Positions 45,976-55,170 of a DNA stretch of 64,000 nt are shown in pieces (the first letter of the stretch is position 1; the number at the start of each line of letters is the position of its first letter). The DNA lies in assembly GCA_964602845.1 (NCBI GenBank), contig CAZRSW010000003.1, positions 62,001-126,000 on the forward strand, read 5' to 3'. A program made the position numbers and the translations under genes. The notes beneath the pieces are model-generated. The model was given only the letters and a program-made list of their open reading frames with translations, had not been told where the DNA came from and ran no database searches. Source of the DNA: CAZRSW01 sp964602845. GTDB taxonomy: Bacteria; Chloroflexota; Dehalococcoidia; Lucifugimonadales; UBA826.

Positions 45976-47085
45976 TTAGTGAACTGAGACACCGTACCTA
46001 TGTAGGAATTCACTCCTAAAACTCGCGAACTCGTTACCTATTATTGCAACTCGCATGTTCTCCATCAAATTAATCAAGAACCTAAGATTGTGTATGGTTG
46101 CAAGTCTGTAAGCTGAATATTCCTTTGCCTTAAACAAATGATGCACATAGGCAACCGAAAATCTGGAACATGTGTAGCAATCACAACCTAAATCTAACGG
46201 ACAATCTAGAGTTTTATTTCGAGCTGTTGTGATATTCATCCTCCCCTCACTAGTGTATATTGCCCCATTCCTAGCAATTCTAGTAGGTAATACACAATCA
46301 AACATGTCAATACCCCTATAAACACACTCAACAAGATCCTCTGGGGCTCCTACGCCCATCAGGTATCTTGGTTTCTTATCAGAGAGCATCCGAGCTGTAG
46401 ATCCGGCAATCGAATACATTTCTTTCTTGGACTCTCCTACACTCAATCCTCCTATGGCATAGCCAGGGAGGTCGAACGAACTAAGTGCCTCCACAGACTG
46501 CTGTCGAAACTCCGTAAAGATCCCTCCCTGGATGATCCCAAATAACTTTTGTCTATTGTCACTTTTTACGCTCAAACTTCTGTCCATCCATCTCTTGGTC
46601 CTGTGAACGGCAATCTCCACATCCAACTCACTCGCATTGTAGGGTGCACATTCATCTAATGGCATCATAATATCTGATCCTAAATCCTCTTGGATTTTTA
46701 TAACAACTTCCGGAGTCAGATTATGAGAGCTTCCATCAATGTGGGATCGAAACAGAATACCGTCTTCACTTATACGACGTAGATGCCTCAAACTGAAACC
46801 TTGATATCCCCCGCTGTCCGTCAAAATAGATCGGTTCCACCCCATAAATCTATGCAACCCGCCTAACTTAGTAATCACGTCTACCCCAGGTCTTAGATAA
46901 AGGTGATATGCATTCCCTAACACCATATGAGAATTTAGAGAGACAAGATCATCACCATCTAGAGCCTTCACTGAGCCTTGAGTAGCTACAGGCATGAAAA
47001 TTGGGGTGTCAAAAAGCCCTCTAGCGGTCTGAATTTTCCCAGCTCTAGCTTCTCCATCCTTTGCAACAATCCTGAAGAACACCAT
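45976..47085 (-). CDS. tgt: Queuine tRNA-ribosyltransferase
   Basis: Exchanges guanine 34 for the queuine precursor in certain tRNAs, 369 residues. The active-site segment reads TDSGGYQGFSL (usually DSGGFQVFSL), and the nucleophile Asp lies in FDCVLPTRIARNG. The zinc site is C-D-C-Y-T-C followed by His in TIHNLRF. It lies at the end of the aroK-aroB-tauE-tgt run, 15 bases after tauE. An AAAGGAAAGG site precedes the ATG. Confidence 0.95.
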   Translation of the reverse strand: MVFFRIVAKDGEARAGKIQTARGLFDTPIFMPVATQGSVKALDGDDLVSLNSHMVLGNAYHLYLRPGVDVITKLGGLHRFMGWNRSILTDSGGYQGFSLRHLRRISEDGILFRSHIDGSSHNLTPEVVIKIQEDLGSDIMMPLDECAPYNASELDVEIAVHRTKRWMDRSLSVKSDNRQKLFGIIQGGIFTEFRQQSVEALSSFDLPGYAIGGLSVGESKKEMYSIAGSTARMLSDKKPRYLMGVGAPEDLVECVYRGIDMFDCVLPTRIARNGAIYTSEGRMNITTARNKTLDCPLDLGCDCYTCSRFSVAYVHHLFKAKEYSAYRLATIHNLRFLINLMENMRVAIIGNEFASFRSEFLHRYGVSVH

Positions 47086-47100
47086 AGCCTTTCCTTTCTC

Positions 47101-47991
47101 CTATAAGAATGGTATGTCTGCCCAAATTCCTTGCGTCACTAACTGCAATCCAACAACAACTAAAACCAGCGCGAGAACTTTAGTGATCCACTTGGAATTT
47201 ACAAACGTAGCGAGGCGAACACCAAGCTGACTCCCTATTATTAATCCCGCACCAGACCATACCAACACCGGATACCATTCAACATTCCCCCGTAGAATAT
47301 GAATGGCCCCACCGAAGGAAGCATAGATAGATAATGCAAATATGGAGGTTGCTGCTGCTACTGTGACCGGAAATCCAAACCACGAAATTAAGAGTGGAGT
47401 CCGTATAAATCCCCCCCCTGTACCAAAAAAACTAGACATAAATCCCAGAACGACATTAAAACTGGTTGCCAGATAAATATTGAAACTATAACGAAAGCTA
47501 TCACCTCTCCTGGATTTAAAAGATCTCTCAGCTACCAAACGGTTCCAAGGTCTATTTCCATGGCTATTAGCACCGTTCTTAACTTTAACTAGTTCATTTT
47601 CACGAACTAATTCCGTAACTTCGCCCGGTCTCAGAATCAGTAAAGCTGCGAGTAGTAATAACAGTACACCTAGAAGCAATTTAAACAGAATATCGGGAGT
47701 GGTTGTTATGAAAAATGGTGCTATCACCGAACCCGGTATAGCAGCGATCGCAAACCAATACCCACTCTTAACATCCACTAAACCTGCCCTACAATATCCA
47801 ATTGCCCCTGAAATACTATTAATTGCTACCAAAGTTAATGAAGTACCTGCAGCAGACGCACCATTAAGGCCAAAAACTATTAGCAACACTGGGGTGAGTA
47901 CTGTACCGCCACCTACCCCAACAACCGTCCCATAAACCCCAGTAAAAATCCCCAGTAGCAAGTAAGGTATAAGATCAAGAATTAAATCCAT
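47101..47991 (-). CDS. TauE/SafE family sulfite/organosulfonate exporter
   Basis: Integral membrane protein of 296 residues with about eight hydrophobic helices. Two homologous halves begin with GIFTGVYGTVVGVGGGTVLTPVLLIVFG and GFMSSFFGTGGGFIRTPLLISWFG, the hallmark of the TauE/SafE family (PF01925). A charged cytoplasmic loop of about 45 residues separates the halves. It probably exports sulfite or a sulfonate; the substrate is not certain. Its place between aroB and tgt has no obvious functional reason. Confidence 0.9.
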   Translation of the reverse strand: MDLILDLIPYLLLGIFTGVYGTVVGVGGGTVLTPVLLIVFGLNGASAAGTSLTLVAINSISGAIGYCRAGLVDVKSGYWFAIAAIPGSVIAPFFITTTPDILFKLLLGVLLLLLAALLILRPGEVTELVRENELVKVKNGANSHGNRPWNRLVAERSFKSRRGDSFRYSFNIYLATSFNVVLGFMSSFFGTGGGFIRTPLLISWFGFPVTVAAATSIFALSIYASFGGAIHILRGNVEWYPVLVWSGAGLIIGSQLGVRLATFVNSKWITKVLALVLVVVGLQLVTQGIWADIPFL

Positions 47992-48022
47992 TCGGTCACC
48001 GCTGTTGCTTCATAAGTGACAG

Positions 48023-49129
48023 TTACGAACGGACCTTGAGAAGAGCGTCATTCACAAATTCCTGGGGGACTTGGTCACTAGTAACCGAATGGCCTATCTC
48101 ATCTAGTAACACCCAATTTATCGAACCATCAGAAGTTTTTTTATCTGATTTCATAGCCTCTAAAATAGTTTCGATCTCGATCCCTGAAAAATCTATTGGG
48201 AGTCCATATCCCCTTAAAATACGCTCCTGACGTCTCACGTCATCATCACTCAGCAAATCCATCGACCGTGAAATATGTGCAGCCGCCATCATTCCTATAC
48301 TAACAGCCTCACCATGCAGATATCTGCCAAAACCAGTCACAACTTCAAGAGCGTGTCCGACTGTATGACCGTAATTTAGGAGAATTCTAAGACCCATTGT
48401 CTCTTTTTCATCCTGAGAAACCACATTTGCCTTGACACTAACACTTTTCCTGATAATTTCTGTTGCCCAATCTGGTTCAAGAGTTTTAATTTCAGTAATA
48501 TTCCCTTCGAATATTTCCAATAAACTCGAATCTAATATCAAACCATGTTTAATAGCTTCAGCCCACCCCGAAGTCAATTCGCGAGACGGGAGAGTACGCA
48601 ACAACTTGACATCAGACAGAACAAAAACAGGTTGATAAAATGACCCTACAAGATTTTTACCCTCAGGGAGATCTATCGCAACTTTCCCACCAATAGATGC
48701 ATCCATCATCGCAAGTAAAGTCGTTGGCACAAGACCAAATTTTAAGCCTCTCAGATATGTCGAGGCAACAAATCCCGCAAGATCCCCCACTACACCTCCA
48801 CCTACTCCAACGATCATATGTCCTCTTTCCGCCTTTTTCGCAGCCAACCATCTATATACGTGTTGGACAGTTTTTAGAGTCTTATTAGACTCGCCAGAAG
48901 GCATAAAAAATATGTGGGTTTCAATGCCACATCGCTCCAATACTATTTGTACTTTCCTTACATGCTGATCAAGCCTATCATCGGAAATTATGTAAATAAC
49001 CGACGGATCATAAACACCTTGGATACGCTCCCCTATCCCATCTAGGATGTCCCAGCCCACCCAAACGGGATAGGACCCATTTGAACTGAGCACGTTGGCT
49101 GCTAAATCATGGCGATCAGATGTTTTCAC
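48023..49129 (-). CDS. aroB: 3-dehydroquinate synthase
   Basis: Second enzyme of the shikimate pathway, 368 residues, converting DAHP to 3-dehydroquinate with NAD+ and zinc. Visible motifs: GGGVVGDLAGFVASTYLRG (NAD binding, near 105), KHGLILDSSL, and NYGHTVGHALE with the zinc His. Its start overlaps the end of aroK by four bases (ATGA), so they are co-translated. Confidence 0.95.
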   Translation of the reverse strand: MKTSDRHDLAANVLSSNGSYPVWVGWDILDGIGERIQGVYDPSVIYIISDDRLDQHVRKVQIVLERCGIETHIFFMPSGESNKTLKTVQHVYRWLAAKKAERGHMIVGVGGGVVGDLAGFVASTYLRGLKFGLVPTTLLAMMDASIGGKVAIDLPEGKNLVGSFYQPVFVLSDVKLLRTLPSRELTSGWAEAIKHGLILDSSLLEIFEGNITEIKTLEPDWATEIIRKSVSVKANVVSQDEKETMGLRILLNYGHTVGHALEVVTGFGRYLHGEAVSIGMMAAAHISRSMDLLSDDDVRRQERILRGYGLPIDFSGIEIETILEAMKSDKKTSDGSINWVLLDEIGHSVTSDQVPQEFVNDALLKVRS

Positions 49130-49659
49130 AATCGTAGTTTTTCCTTAATGACAAGCGCAACCTCACGCGGTGTCAGGCCATCTGTTGGCACATGGACATC
49201 CGCGGTAGCATAAAACTCAAGTCTCTCCTCCATCAATTTCGCTATCCTTTCTCGTGGTTGTTCGGATTTAAGCATAGGTCGTGAAATATCTGGGGTCTCC
49301 TCATGATTCTGAGCATGGAGTCGAGCGTATATTGTTTCAATATCTGCCGTCAAACAAACCACAGTTCCTGAATCACACATCATAAATCGATTCGACTCTA
49401 GAACAGGAACCCCACCTCCTGTGGACACGACCTGCTGACGAGCTTCAGAAACGTCACGAAGACATTCGGATTCCGCATTCCTAAATACGTCCTCTCCCAC
49501 ATCCTCAAAAATATCGGAGATTGATTTGCCTAAGTTGTTTTCTATCATACAATCCATATCAATGAATACCCATCCCAAAATCAGTGCCAGTTCAATGCCT
49601 GTAGACGTTTTACCGGTACCAGAAAACCCAATTAGATAAATATTATCAACCATCGTCAT
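49126..49659 (-). CDS. aroK: Shikimate kinase
   Basis: Phosphorylates shikimate at O3, 177 residues. Walker A GFSGTGKTSTG (near 12-22), the shikimate-binding DMD region, and the STGGGVP motif are all visible, as is RPMLKSEQPRERIAKLMEER in the lid region. ATG 49659 and the internal ATG (three codons later) are both possible starts. It heads the operon aroK-aroB-tauE-tgt and is divergent from rph. Confidence 0.93.
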   Translation of the reverse strand: MTMVDNIYLIGFSGTGKTSTGIELALILGWVFIDMDCMIENNLGKSISDIFEDVGEDVFRNAESECLRDVSEARQQVVSTGGGVPVLESNRFMMCDSGTVVCLTADIETIYARLHAQNHEETPDISRPMLKSEQPRERIAKLMEERLEFYATADVHVPTDGLTPREVALVIKEKLRL

Positions 49660-49751
49660 ATCGTCACTCGTTTATAATCTACTAAGAGCTAATAGTACAC
49701 GAAGTCTACATTAACATTTGCATCCCCAACAAAACAGGATTAAACACACAT

Positions 49752-50462
49752 ATGAGAATTGCAGAACGAGGAAATAGAGAACTTCGGCCCACAACAATAA
49801 TACCTAATTATTTGGACTTTTCTAACGGATCCGCCCTGATTTCTACTGGGAGTACTAAAGTGCTTTGCACTGCAAACATTAGTGAAACAGTACCTACATT
49901 TTTAAGCGGCAGCAACAAAGGTTGGATCACTGCAGAGTACAACATGTTACCAGGCTCCACAAACCAAAGAATCCCCCGTAGTAGCCTACATAAAGGACGA
50001 ACTAAGGAAATACAACGGTTGATTGGAAGAGCTCTAAGGTCCTCATTAGATTTAACATCAATTGGGGAAATGAGTATACACATTGACTGCGATGTGCTCC
50101 AAGCAGACGGAGGAACAAGAACGGCAGCAGTCACTGGGAGCTTTGTAGCACTATATTTAGCACTCAACGAACTTACGAACGACAATCTTATAGATGCAAT
50201 CCCCGACTTTACTTTCGTAGCAGCCACCAGTGTCGGTGTGTTGCAGGATTCGCTCTTACTAGACTTGTGTTATGACGAGGACGCCCGAGCCGATGTAGAT
50301 TTCAATATAGTCATGTCGGAAAACCAAGAGATAATAGAGCTACAGGGTAGCGCCGAAGGCCAACGATTCACCAAGAATACGGTTAATCAGATAATAGACA
50401 TAGCCAGTGAAGGGATTAGCGATCTGATAAAAATACAAAAAATGGCCCTCAAAATAAGCTAG
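49752..50462 (+). CDS. rph: Ribonuclease PH
   Basis: Phosphorolytic 3'-5' exoribonuclease that trims tRNA 3' ends, 236 residues. MRIAERGNRELRPTTI at the start, the RNA-binding KGRTKEIQRLIGRALRSSLDL helix and DCDVLQADGGTRTAAVTG are diagnostic. The length fits the family. An AGGA-type site lies about 13 bases before the ATG. Confidence 0.95.
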   Translation: MRIAERGNRELRPTTIIPNYLDFSNGSALISTGSTKVLCTANISETVPTFLSGSNKGWITAEYNMLPGSTNQRIPRSSLHKGRTKEIQRLIGRALRSSLDLTSIGEMSIHIDCDVLQADGGTRTAAVTGSFVALYLALNELTNDNLIDAIPDFTFVAATSVGVLQDSLLLDLCYDEDARADVDFNIVMSENQEIIELQGSAEGQRFTKNTVNQIIDIASEGISDLIKIQKMALKIS

Positions 50463-50578
50463 CCCATGAAACGGATGGGAAGGGGAAATTGAAATGAAGA
50501 CCCGCGTTCCAATAGCTTATTAAAACCATTGATGCAGGCAAGTTGTCGAGAGAAATTAAAATATTTGCGGACTAAAAT

Positions 50579-51022
50579 ATGCAACCTTCAAAAAACGTAA
50601 TCGTAGCCATATTATGCTCGTTAACGTTACTTATAGCCGCAAGTATTTATTTCTCGTTTTCCCCACGCCAAGCTTCACTCGAAAAGGGCTCTCCAGAATT
50701 CGTCGTTCAGAGTTACATCAAATATCTGTTAGACGATAACTACCAAAATGCTCATGATCTTCTCTCTGAAGGATCAGATTGCGAGTTTATAGACTTTATT
50801 TCCGTTATCAGCACGCATTCCGATTACCTAAAACAAGAAAATGTATCCCACATAGAGACGAAAGTATTTGGAGATACCGCAACAGTTTTCATCGAAATCA
50901 GCGGAGTGGAAACATCGTTGCCAATAGGTGTAACAGGTTACAATAGGGAGGAAAGTTTCACGCTAATAAAGGAAAAAGACCAGTGGAGACTGTTGAAATT
51001 CAACTACCCGAACTGTGGATAG
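50579..51022 (+). CDS. Membrane-anchored NTF2-like protein
   Basis: A 147-residue protein with one N-terminal transmembrane or signal-anchor helix (about 7-27) and an extracytoplasmic domain. That domain looks like the NTF2/DUF4878 type: SPEFVVQSYIKYLLDDNYQNAHDLLSE early and KDQWRLLKFNY at the end. There is no lipobox Cys at the usual place. Function is unknown. It stands alone between rph and the membrane repeat protein. Confidence 0.7.
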   Translation: MQPSKNVIVAILCSLTLLIAASIYFSFSPRQASLEKGSPEFVVQSYIKYLLDDNYQNAHDLLSEGSDCEFIDFISVISTHSDYLKQENVSHIETKVFGDTATVFIEISGVETSLPIGVTGYNREESFTLIKEKDQWRLLKFNYPNCG

Positions 51023-51119
51023 ACCTCGATGAGCAATTAACCTGTCCCCATAAAATAGTAGCTAGATCAATTAACCTTAAACCTCCATATGGGAAGATTA
51101 CTTCTCTTCCGTGTGAAAC

Positions 51120-52913
51120 ATGCTAGATATACTCAGTTCAGCACCTTATTTCCTCATCATTTTAATAGTATTTTCCGCACTTTATCACGGGATTAAGCAC
51201 AGGTCCCGTGACAGTATCAAAGATCCTTCTGGACAACTTGTACGAAGAATATATTTCTATACATTAACACTGATTTCAATATTGATGATCGCTTTTGGAG
51301 TCGTACAGACCTCTACTTTTATCCTTGAGGGAATTTTCGGAGAAAGCTTAACAGGTGCGCCACCGGAGAGGGCAGCTATTGGCATTTCATTGATTATAGT
51401 TGGCACTCCTCTTTGGTTTATACATTGGCGGATAGTAAATACAAACGCCAAAACCAATATCACAGAGAGGTTGTCCGGCATAAGACAATTCTACATTTAT
51501 GCACTATTAGTTATATCAATGGCAATAGTGACAGATGCTATGCTCACAATATTAGCCTCAATATTTCAGTTAGACGACCTTAGTTTTTACCACATCTGTG
51601 TACTTCCCGTGTTTGTATTGATCTGGTTTTATCATTGGCAATTACAAGATAAAGAAAGATCAAATACCCTAGAATGGTCCGTTCTTCGAACCGTGTATAT
51701 TTACGGGTTTACACTCGTCGGGCTTCTCCTTCTAAGTACTGGCACCGGTGTCCTCATTCAAAACCTTCTAAAATCATTAATAGAGGAATTTGCTGGTAAT
51801 AACCTCATCTTGCAAGAGCCCCATTCATTATGGCAACGGGGAATAGGACAAGCTCTTTGCGCTATGATCGCTGGTGGAATTATATGGTCCCTGCATTGGC
51901 TAATATTTGCACGGAAAGAGTTGAGTAATATTCTGGCCAGTTTATATCTCTATTTTGTCGCTCTGTTGGGGGGAGGAATACCTATCATCGCATCCTGCAT
52001 AATTCTACTGCAGGCACTGCTAGGGGCATTAATGGGAACGGACCCAGACCAGAATGGTAACAGTTCCACATTTTATTCCAGCGTCCTGAGTTCGTTAGCC
52101 ATAGGTGGAGCCATTTTGTCATACCATTGGTGGTACATCAGACGACAAGAGTTAACCCCTCAGTCGGGTCAAATAAATTCCAGTGCGGTATTCTACCACT
52201 CTTATGTCTTCATAGGAGTCCTTGTACTTGGCTCGGGAGTTGCACTCTCAATTAACACTATTTTGTCTTTCTTCACAGGTTATAACGATATAGCATTACC
52301 CAGTTCTGGGGCTCTAAAGGGCATGTCCTCGATAAGTATAACTTTGATATTAGTCGGTACAGTTGTCTGGGCTTATTCATGGAGACAGGTTCAGTCAAAC
52401 TGGATTACCGTGACACAGGGATACTACACGGCCAGACGCACGTACATATTTTCCATACTAGGTATTAGTATACTCACAGCGGTGGTATCTTTAGCGACTC
52501 TATTGTTCCTATTACTGAAAGACCTACTATCAGCACAGTTCACCACAGGCACGGTAGAAGCAATAAACCCATCCATTTCTATTTTGATCACTCTTGCACC
52601 CATAATTGGCTATCACATAATTTTAAAAAGACAACAAGAATCCCTCAATCAGGTCTCATCTACATCAAAACCGAGAAACAGAAAACGCATTTTGATCCTA
52701 GTCCCTAATGATGACCAAAACTTTGCTACTACCCTAGAAAGAGCATTAGGTTACCCCGTGGCGCGAGTCAACTGGGTAGATGAAGGGGCAGCCGCTCAAT
52801 CACTGGAAAATATAGATCTGGACGATCTAGTATCGGGAATAGAACAGTCCGTAGGAGCGGGTGTAATTCTGATACCTGAACCGGGTGGTATACGCATATA
52901 TTCATACAACTAA
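51120..52913 (+). CDS. DUF5671-type multi-repeat membrane protein
   Basis: A 597-residue membrane protein with about 14 hydrophobic segments. It contains six tandem units of about 70-85 residues, each opening with a Tyr-x-Tyr/Phe helix and closing with a (H)W motif: starts near Y45, Y125, Y193, Y276, Y359 and Y442; ends at H102-W103, H172-W173, H259-W260, H336-W337, S420-W421 and H499. The first four units keep the HW pair, the last two have diverged. A soluble C-terminal tail of about 85 residues follows. This looks like DUF5671; function is unknown. Confidence 0.75.
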   Translation: MLDILSSAPYFLIILIVFSALYHGIKHRSRDSIKDPSGQLVRRIYFYTLTLISILMIAFGVVQTSTFILEGIFGESLTGAPPERAAIGISLIIVGTPLWFIHWRIVNTNAKTNITERLSGIRQFYIYALLVISMAIVTDAMLTILASIFQLDDLSFYHICVLPVFVLIWFYHWQLQDKERSNTLEWSVLRTVYIYGFTLVGLLLLSTGTGVLIQNLLKSLIEEFAGNNLILQEPHSLWQRGIGQALCAMIAGGIIWSLHWLIFARKELSNILASLYLYFVALLGGGIPIIASCIILLQALLGALMGTDPDQNGNSSTFYSSVLSSLAIGGAILSYHWWYIRRQELTPQSGQINSSAVFYHSYVFIGVLVLGSGVALSINTILSFFTGYNDIALPSSGALKGMSSISITLILVGTVVWAYSWRQVQSNWITVTQGYYTARRTYIFSILGISILTAVVSLATLLFLLLKDLLSAQFTTGTVEAINPSISILITLAPIIGYHIILKRQQESLNQVSSTSKPRNRKRILILVPNDDQNFATTLERALGYPVARVNWVDEGAAAQSLENIDLDDLVSGIEQSVGAGVILIPEPGGIRIYSYN

Positions 52914-52955
52914 TGCCAATAACCATCCAATTAATTACTCGTAGGGAACAATAAC

Positions 52956-53819
52956 ATGCCAAAGATCCACATACTTGGGGCTGGTACGCCTACTCCCACA
53001 TCGAACAGATTCGGCTCATCGTTCGCCCTGACTATAGGGACGGATCAAATTTTGATCGACTGCGGGCCTGCCACTACACACAAGCTGGTAAAAGCGGGGC
53101 TATGGCCGACCAACATAGACTACCTTTTCTTCACCCATCATCACTTCGACCATGACATTGATTACCCATGCTTTCTTTTATGTAGATGGGACCAAAGCAT
53201 TGGCCAAGAAAATACGCTGCAAGTCTATGGTCCTACACTCACCGAGAAAATCACACAAGGTATACTTGACGAGAAAACAGGATTATTCGCGCATGATTGG
53301 ATCGCTCGGGTGAACCATCCCCTTAGTCAACAGGTTTACGTCAATCGTGGGGGAACGTTGCCTCGTAAACCACCCTCGGTGAAAGCAATGGACATAACTC
53401 CTGGACCAGTTGTATATACCGAGAATTGGGAGGCTATCGCTGCACCCGCGGAGCATGTACAGCCATATTTAGATTCTTTGGCGTATCGTTTCAATACCCC
53501 AGATGGAAGTATAGTTTTTACAGGAGATACGCAACCATGTGCATCAGTTATGGAATTAGCAAAAGATGCGGACATGATGTTATGTATGTGTTGGGATGAA
53601 CAGTCAACAATGGATAATAACGGGGAAAACACAGGCCAATGTGGAACCGAGGGAGCAGCCAAAATGGCTCAGGCAGCTGAGGTCAAAAAATTGATCCTTG
53701 TTCACATTGGCCCTACTCTATCAAAAAAAACGGCCGACGAGGAAAGTAATCATAGTATAAATAAATTCTACGATGGGGAAATTATATATTCGCATGAATT
53801 AATGGAAATCCAGCTCTAA
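52956..53819 (+). CDS. MBL-fold metallo-hydrolase (RNase Z-like)
   Basis: Metallo-beta-lactamase-fold hydrolase of 287 residues. The zinc motif HxHxDH is seen as H-H-H-F-D-H (near 61-66). The third ligand is in APAEHVQPY, the bridging Asp in FTGDTQPC, and the distal His in VHIGPT near the end. The layout is like RNase Z/arylsulfatase-type proteins. The exact substrate is unknown. It lies 42 bases after the DUF5671-like gene. Confidence 0.85.
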   Translation: MPKIHILGAGTPTPTSNRFGSSFALTIGTDQILIDCGPATTHKLVKAGLWPTNIDYLFFTHHHFDHDIDYPCFLLCRWDQSIGQENTLQVYGPTLTEKITQGILDEKTGLFAHDWIARVNHPLSQQVYVNRGGTLPRKPPSVKAMDITPGPVVYTENWEAIAAPAEHVQPYLDSLAYRFNTPDGSIVFTGDTQPCASVMELAKDADMMLCMCWDEQSTMDNNGENTGQCGTEGAAKMAQAAEVKKLILVHIGPTLSKKTADEESNHSINKFYDGEIIYSHELMEIQL

Positions 53820-53833
53820 CATCCCTTCAACAT

Positions 53834-54433
53834 TCAGAAAGGATCGGATTCGCAATTTTGCCATTCATCTTTTTTAATCTCCATACGAATAAAATCTTGC
53901 CCCCCTTTTCTTACAGGCCTAGCCTCTCTGAATCCTGACTTGGCAAAAGAACTCTGAGCTCTTTCATTCCAAGCTAAAGTATGGAGATAAACCATCTCCA
54001 TTTCCAAATCAGAGAAAAGATGGTCCAGGAGCGTATCCACTACATCTGTCCCATAACCTCGATTCCAATATGCCTTGTCACCAATCATTATTCCTAACTC
54101 AACTTCTCTTTTCTTAGCGTTGAGGTCGTAATACATTACGTTGCCGATGTGTACTCCTTCCAAAGTATCTATAGCCAACCTCTTGGACCTATAACTGGGA
54201 AACTGGAGTTCTTCGCTAGCATACCGATAATATTCATCGTATGACATCTTGAGAGGGCGTGTCGCATCAAGACGAGAGAGTTCTTCATCTACCCTCCAAG
54301 CGTATTCGTCAACAAGATCATTTAGACTTTTCTCTCTTAAAATAACCTTAACGCCTGAAATTTCCACCTTTGGGAGTTCTTTTTCCCCTGGTCTTGACCA
54401 AGGAAAGGCCTTTCTGAACAATATCCACCTCAT
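53834..54433 (-). CDS. GNAT family N-acetyltransferase
   Basis: RimJ/RimL-like acetyltransferase. The core reads VKVILREKSLNDL at the start, GIMIGDKAYWNRGYGTDVV for the acetyl-CoA pyrophosphate loop, and WNERAQSSFAKSGF for the C-terminal motif. The ATG at 54433 gives 199 residues but overlaps the Nudix gene by 86 bases. A GTG at 54367 would reduce the overlap to 20 bases and begin near the conserved core. The substrate is unknown. Confidence 0.8.
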   Translation of the reverse strand: MRWILFRKAFPWSRPGEKELPKVEISGVKVILREKSLNDLVDEYAWRVDEELSRLDATRPLKMSYDEYYRYASEELQFPSYRSKRLAIDTLEGVHIGNVMYYDLNAKKREVELGIMIGDKAYWNRGYGTDVVDTLLDHLFSDLEMEMVYLHTLAWNERAQSSFAKSGFREARPVRKGGQDFIRMEIKKDEWQNCESDPF

Positions 54434-54830
54434 TCTGGTAAGTAAGTGTCGATACTACATCTTTTTCGTCAACCCACTTAACAATATCAAATTCTTCGTC
54501 GTGGTGCGAAAAATCACCCCCGACTGGCCTCATAAGATAGTAAAATACTTCCTTGTGATAGTTCTCATTAGTTTCATTTCTAGTAAAACTGTAATGGATT
54601 GAATCAATGAACGATTCTATTACAACTTCCAAACCTGTTTCTTCCCTAACTTCCCGAGTCGCTGTTTCGACCCTAGTCTCATAATCATCTGGCGTACCTT
54701 TTGGTAATGCCCAAAGGCCTGAGTCAATCCTTCCACAGATTACAACCTGTATTTTTCTATCACTTCGACGAAGGACGACACCCCCAGCAGACGTCAATTT
54801 TTCTAACCTTACAGACATTTTTGGCTCCAT
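54348..54830 (-). CDS. Nudix hydrolase
   Basis: NUDIX hydrolase of 160 residues. The Nudix box is complete: Gx5Ex7REVxEExGL beginning at GTPDDYETRV (near 45-67). It cleaves a nucleoside diphosphate linked to another moiety; the substrate is unknown. The opening LTSAGGVVLRR is typical. It is encoded upstream of the GNAT gene, with a long overlap that probably marks translational coupling. Confidence 0.88.
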   Translation of the reverse strand: MEPKMSVRLEKLTSAGGVVLRRSDRKIQVVICGRIDSGLWALPKGTPDDYETRVETATREVREETGLEVVIESFIDSIHYSFTRNETNENYHKEVFYYLMRPVGGDFSHHDEEFDIVKWVDEKDVVSTLTYQNEVDIVQKGLSLVKTRGKRTPKGGNFRR

Positions 54831-54938
54831 GACATTCTATCTACATTTCTTTGACAGCCCAGACATTAGGGAAATCAATTCTCTGCAAGCCATTATACAG
54901 ACCACACATTAACTATAATCCAACTTTATTTTTATTTA

Positions 54939-54967
54939 TTGAATTAGCTGGATCTGGAGTGTATGAT
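54939..54967 (+). promoter_or_regulatory. pyr operon promoter
   Basis: TTGAAT (54939-54944), a 17-base spacer and TATGAT (54962-54967). The transcript should start near 54974, exactly where a small GCACC-TAA-GGTGC hairpin (54974-54986) opens the leader. It gives a leader of about 190 bases before pyrR. Confidence 0.6.
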
Positions 54968-54991
54968 GGAGCAGCACCTAAGGTGCAAGCA

Positions 54992-55024
54992 CCCTTTAAG
55001 CAGGTACAGAGAGACTAGCAAGGG
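54992..55024 (+). promoter_or_regulatory. PyrR-binding RNA hairpin
   Basis: CCCTT (54992-54996) pairs with AAGGG (55020-55024). Inside it, GC-A-GGT faces ACT-A-GC around a loop containing CAGAGAGA, matching the PyrR anti-antiterminator consensus (ARUCCNGNGAGGYU) at most positions. UMP-loaded PyrR would bind it. In Bacillus this controls attenuation; here no T-run terminator follows. Confidence 0.65.
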
Positions 55025-55053
55025 AGCACTAATCGACGCTCATGCGTCGGAGA

Positions 55054-55083
55054 ATGCCTCTTGTAACAATTGACAGGAGGCAT
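55054..55083 (+). promoter_or_regulatory. Hairpin masking a Shine-Dalgarno site
   Basis: ATGCCTCTTGT (55054-55064) pairs with ACAGGAGGCAT (55073-55083) through 11 base pairs with one wobble. The AGGAGG at 55075-55080 is buried in the stem. An independent perfect stem CGACGC/GCGTCG (55034-55049) precedes it. The layout suggests translation of the leader is switched by PyrR binding upstream. Confidence 0.55.
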
Positions 55084-55092
55084 ACATAAGCA

Positions 55093-55170
55093 ATGCACAA
55101 GCTAACTGCCTATTATCTTCTCGCAGTCATATCACGCGCTCCCATCACTCTAGGCATTGAAAATGCCTGA
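55093..55170 (+). CDS. Possible pyr leader peptide (25 aa)
   Basis: A short frame that opens with ATG 55093, 12 bases after the AGGAGG in the masking hairpin. It encodes 25 residues and ends with TGA 55168-55170, overlapping the start of pyrR (ATG 55163) by eight bases. Its codons include a run of hydrophobic residues but no clear pyrimidine-tuned bias. It may couple leader translation to pyrR. It could also be chance. Confidence 0.4.
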   Translation: MHKLTAYYLLAVISRAPITLGIENA

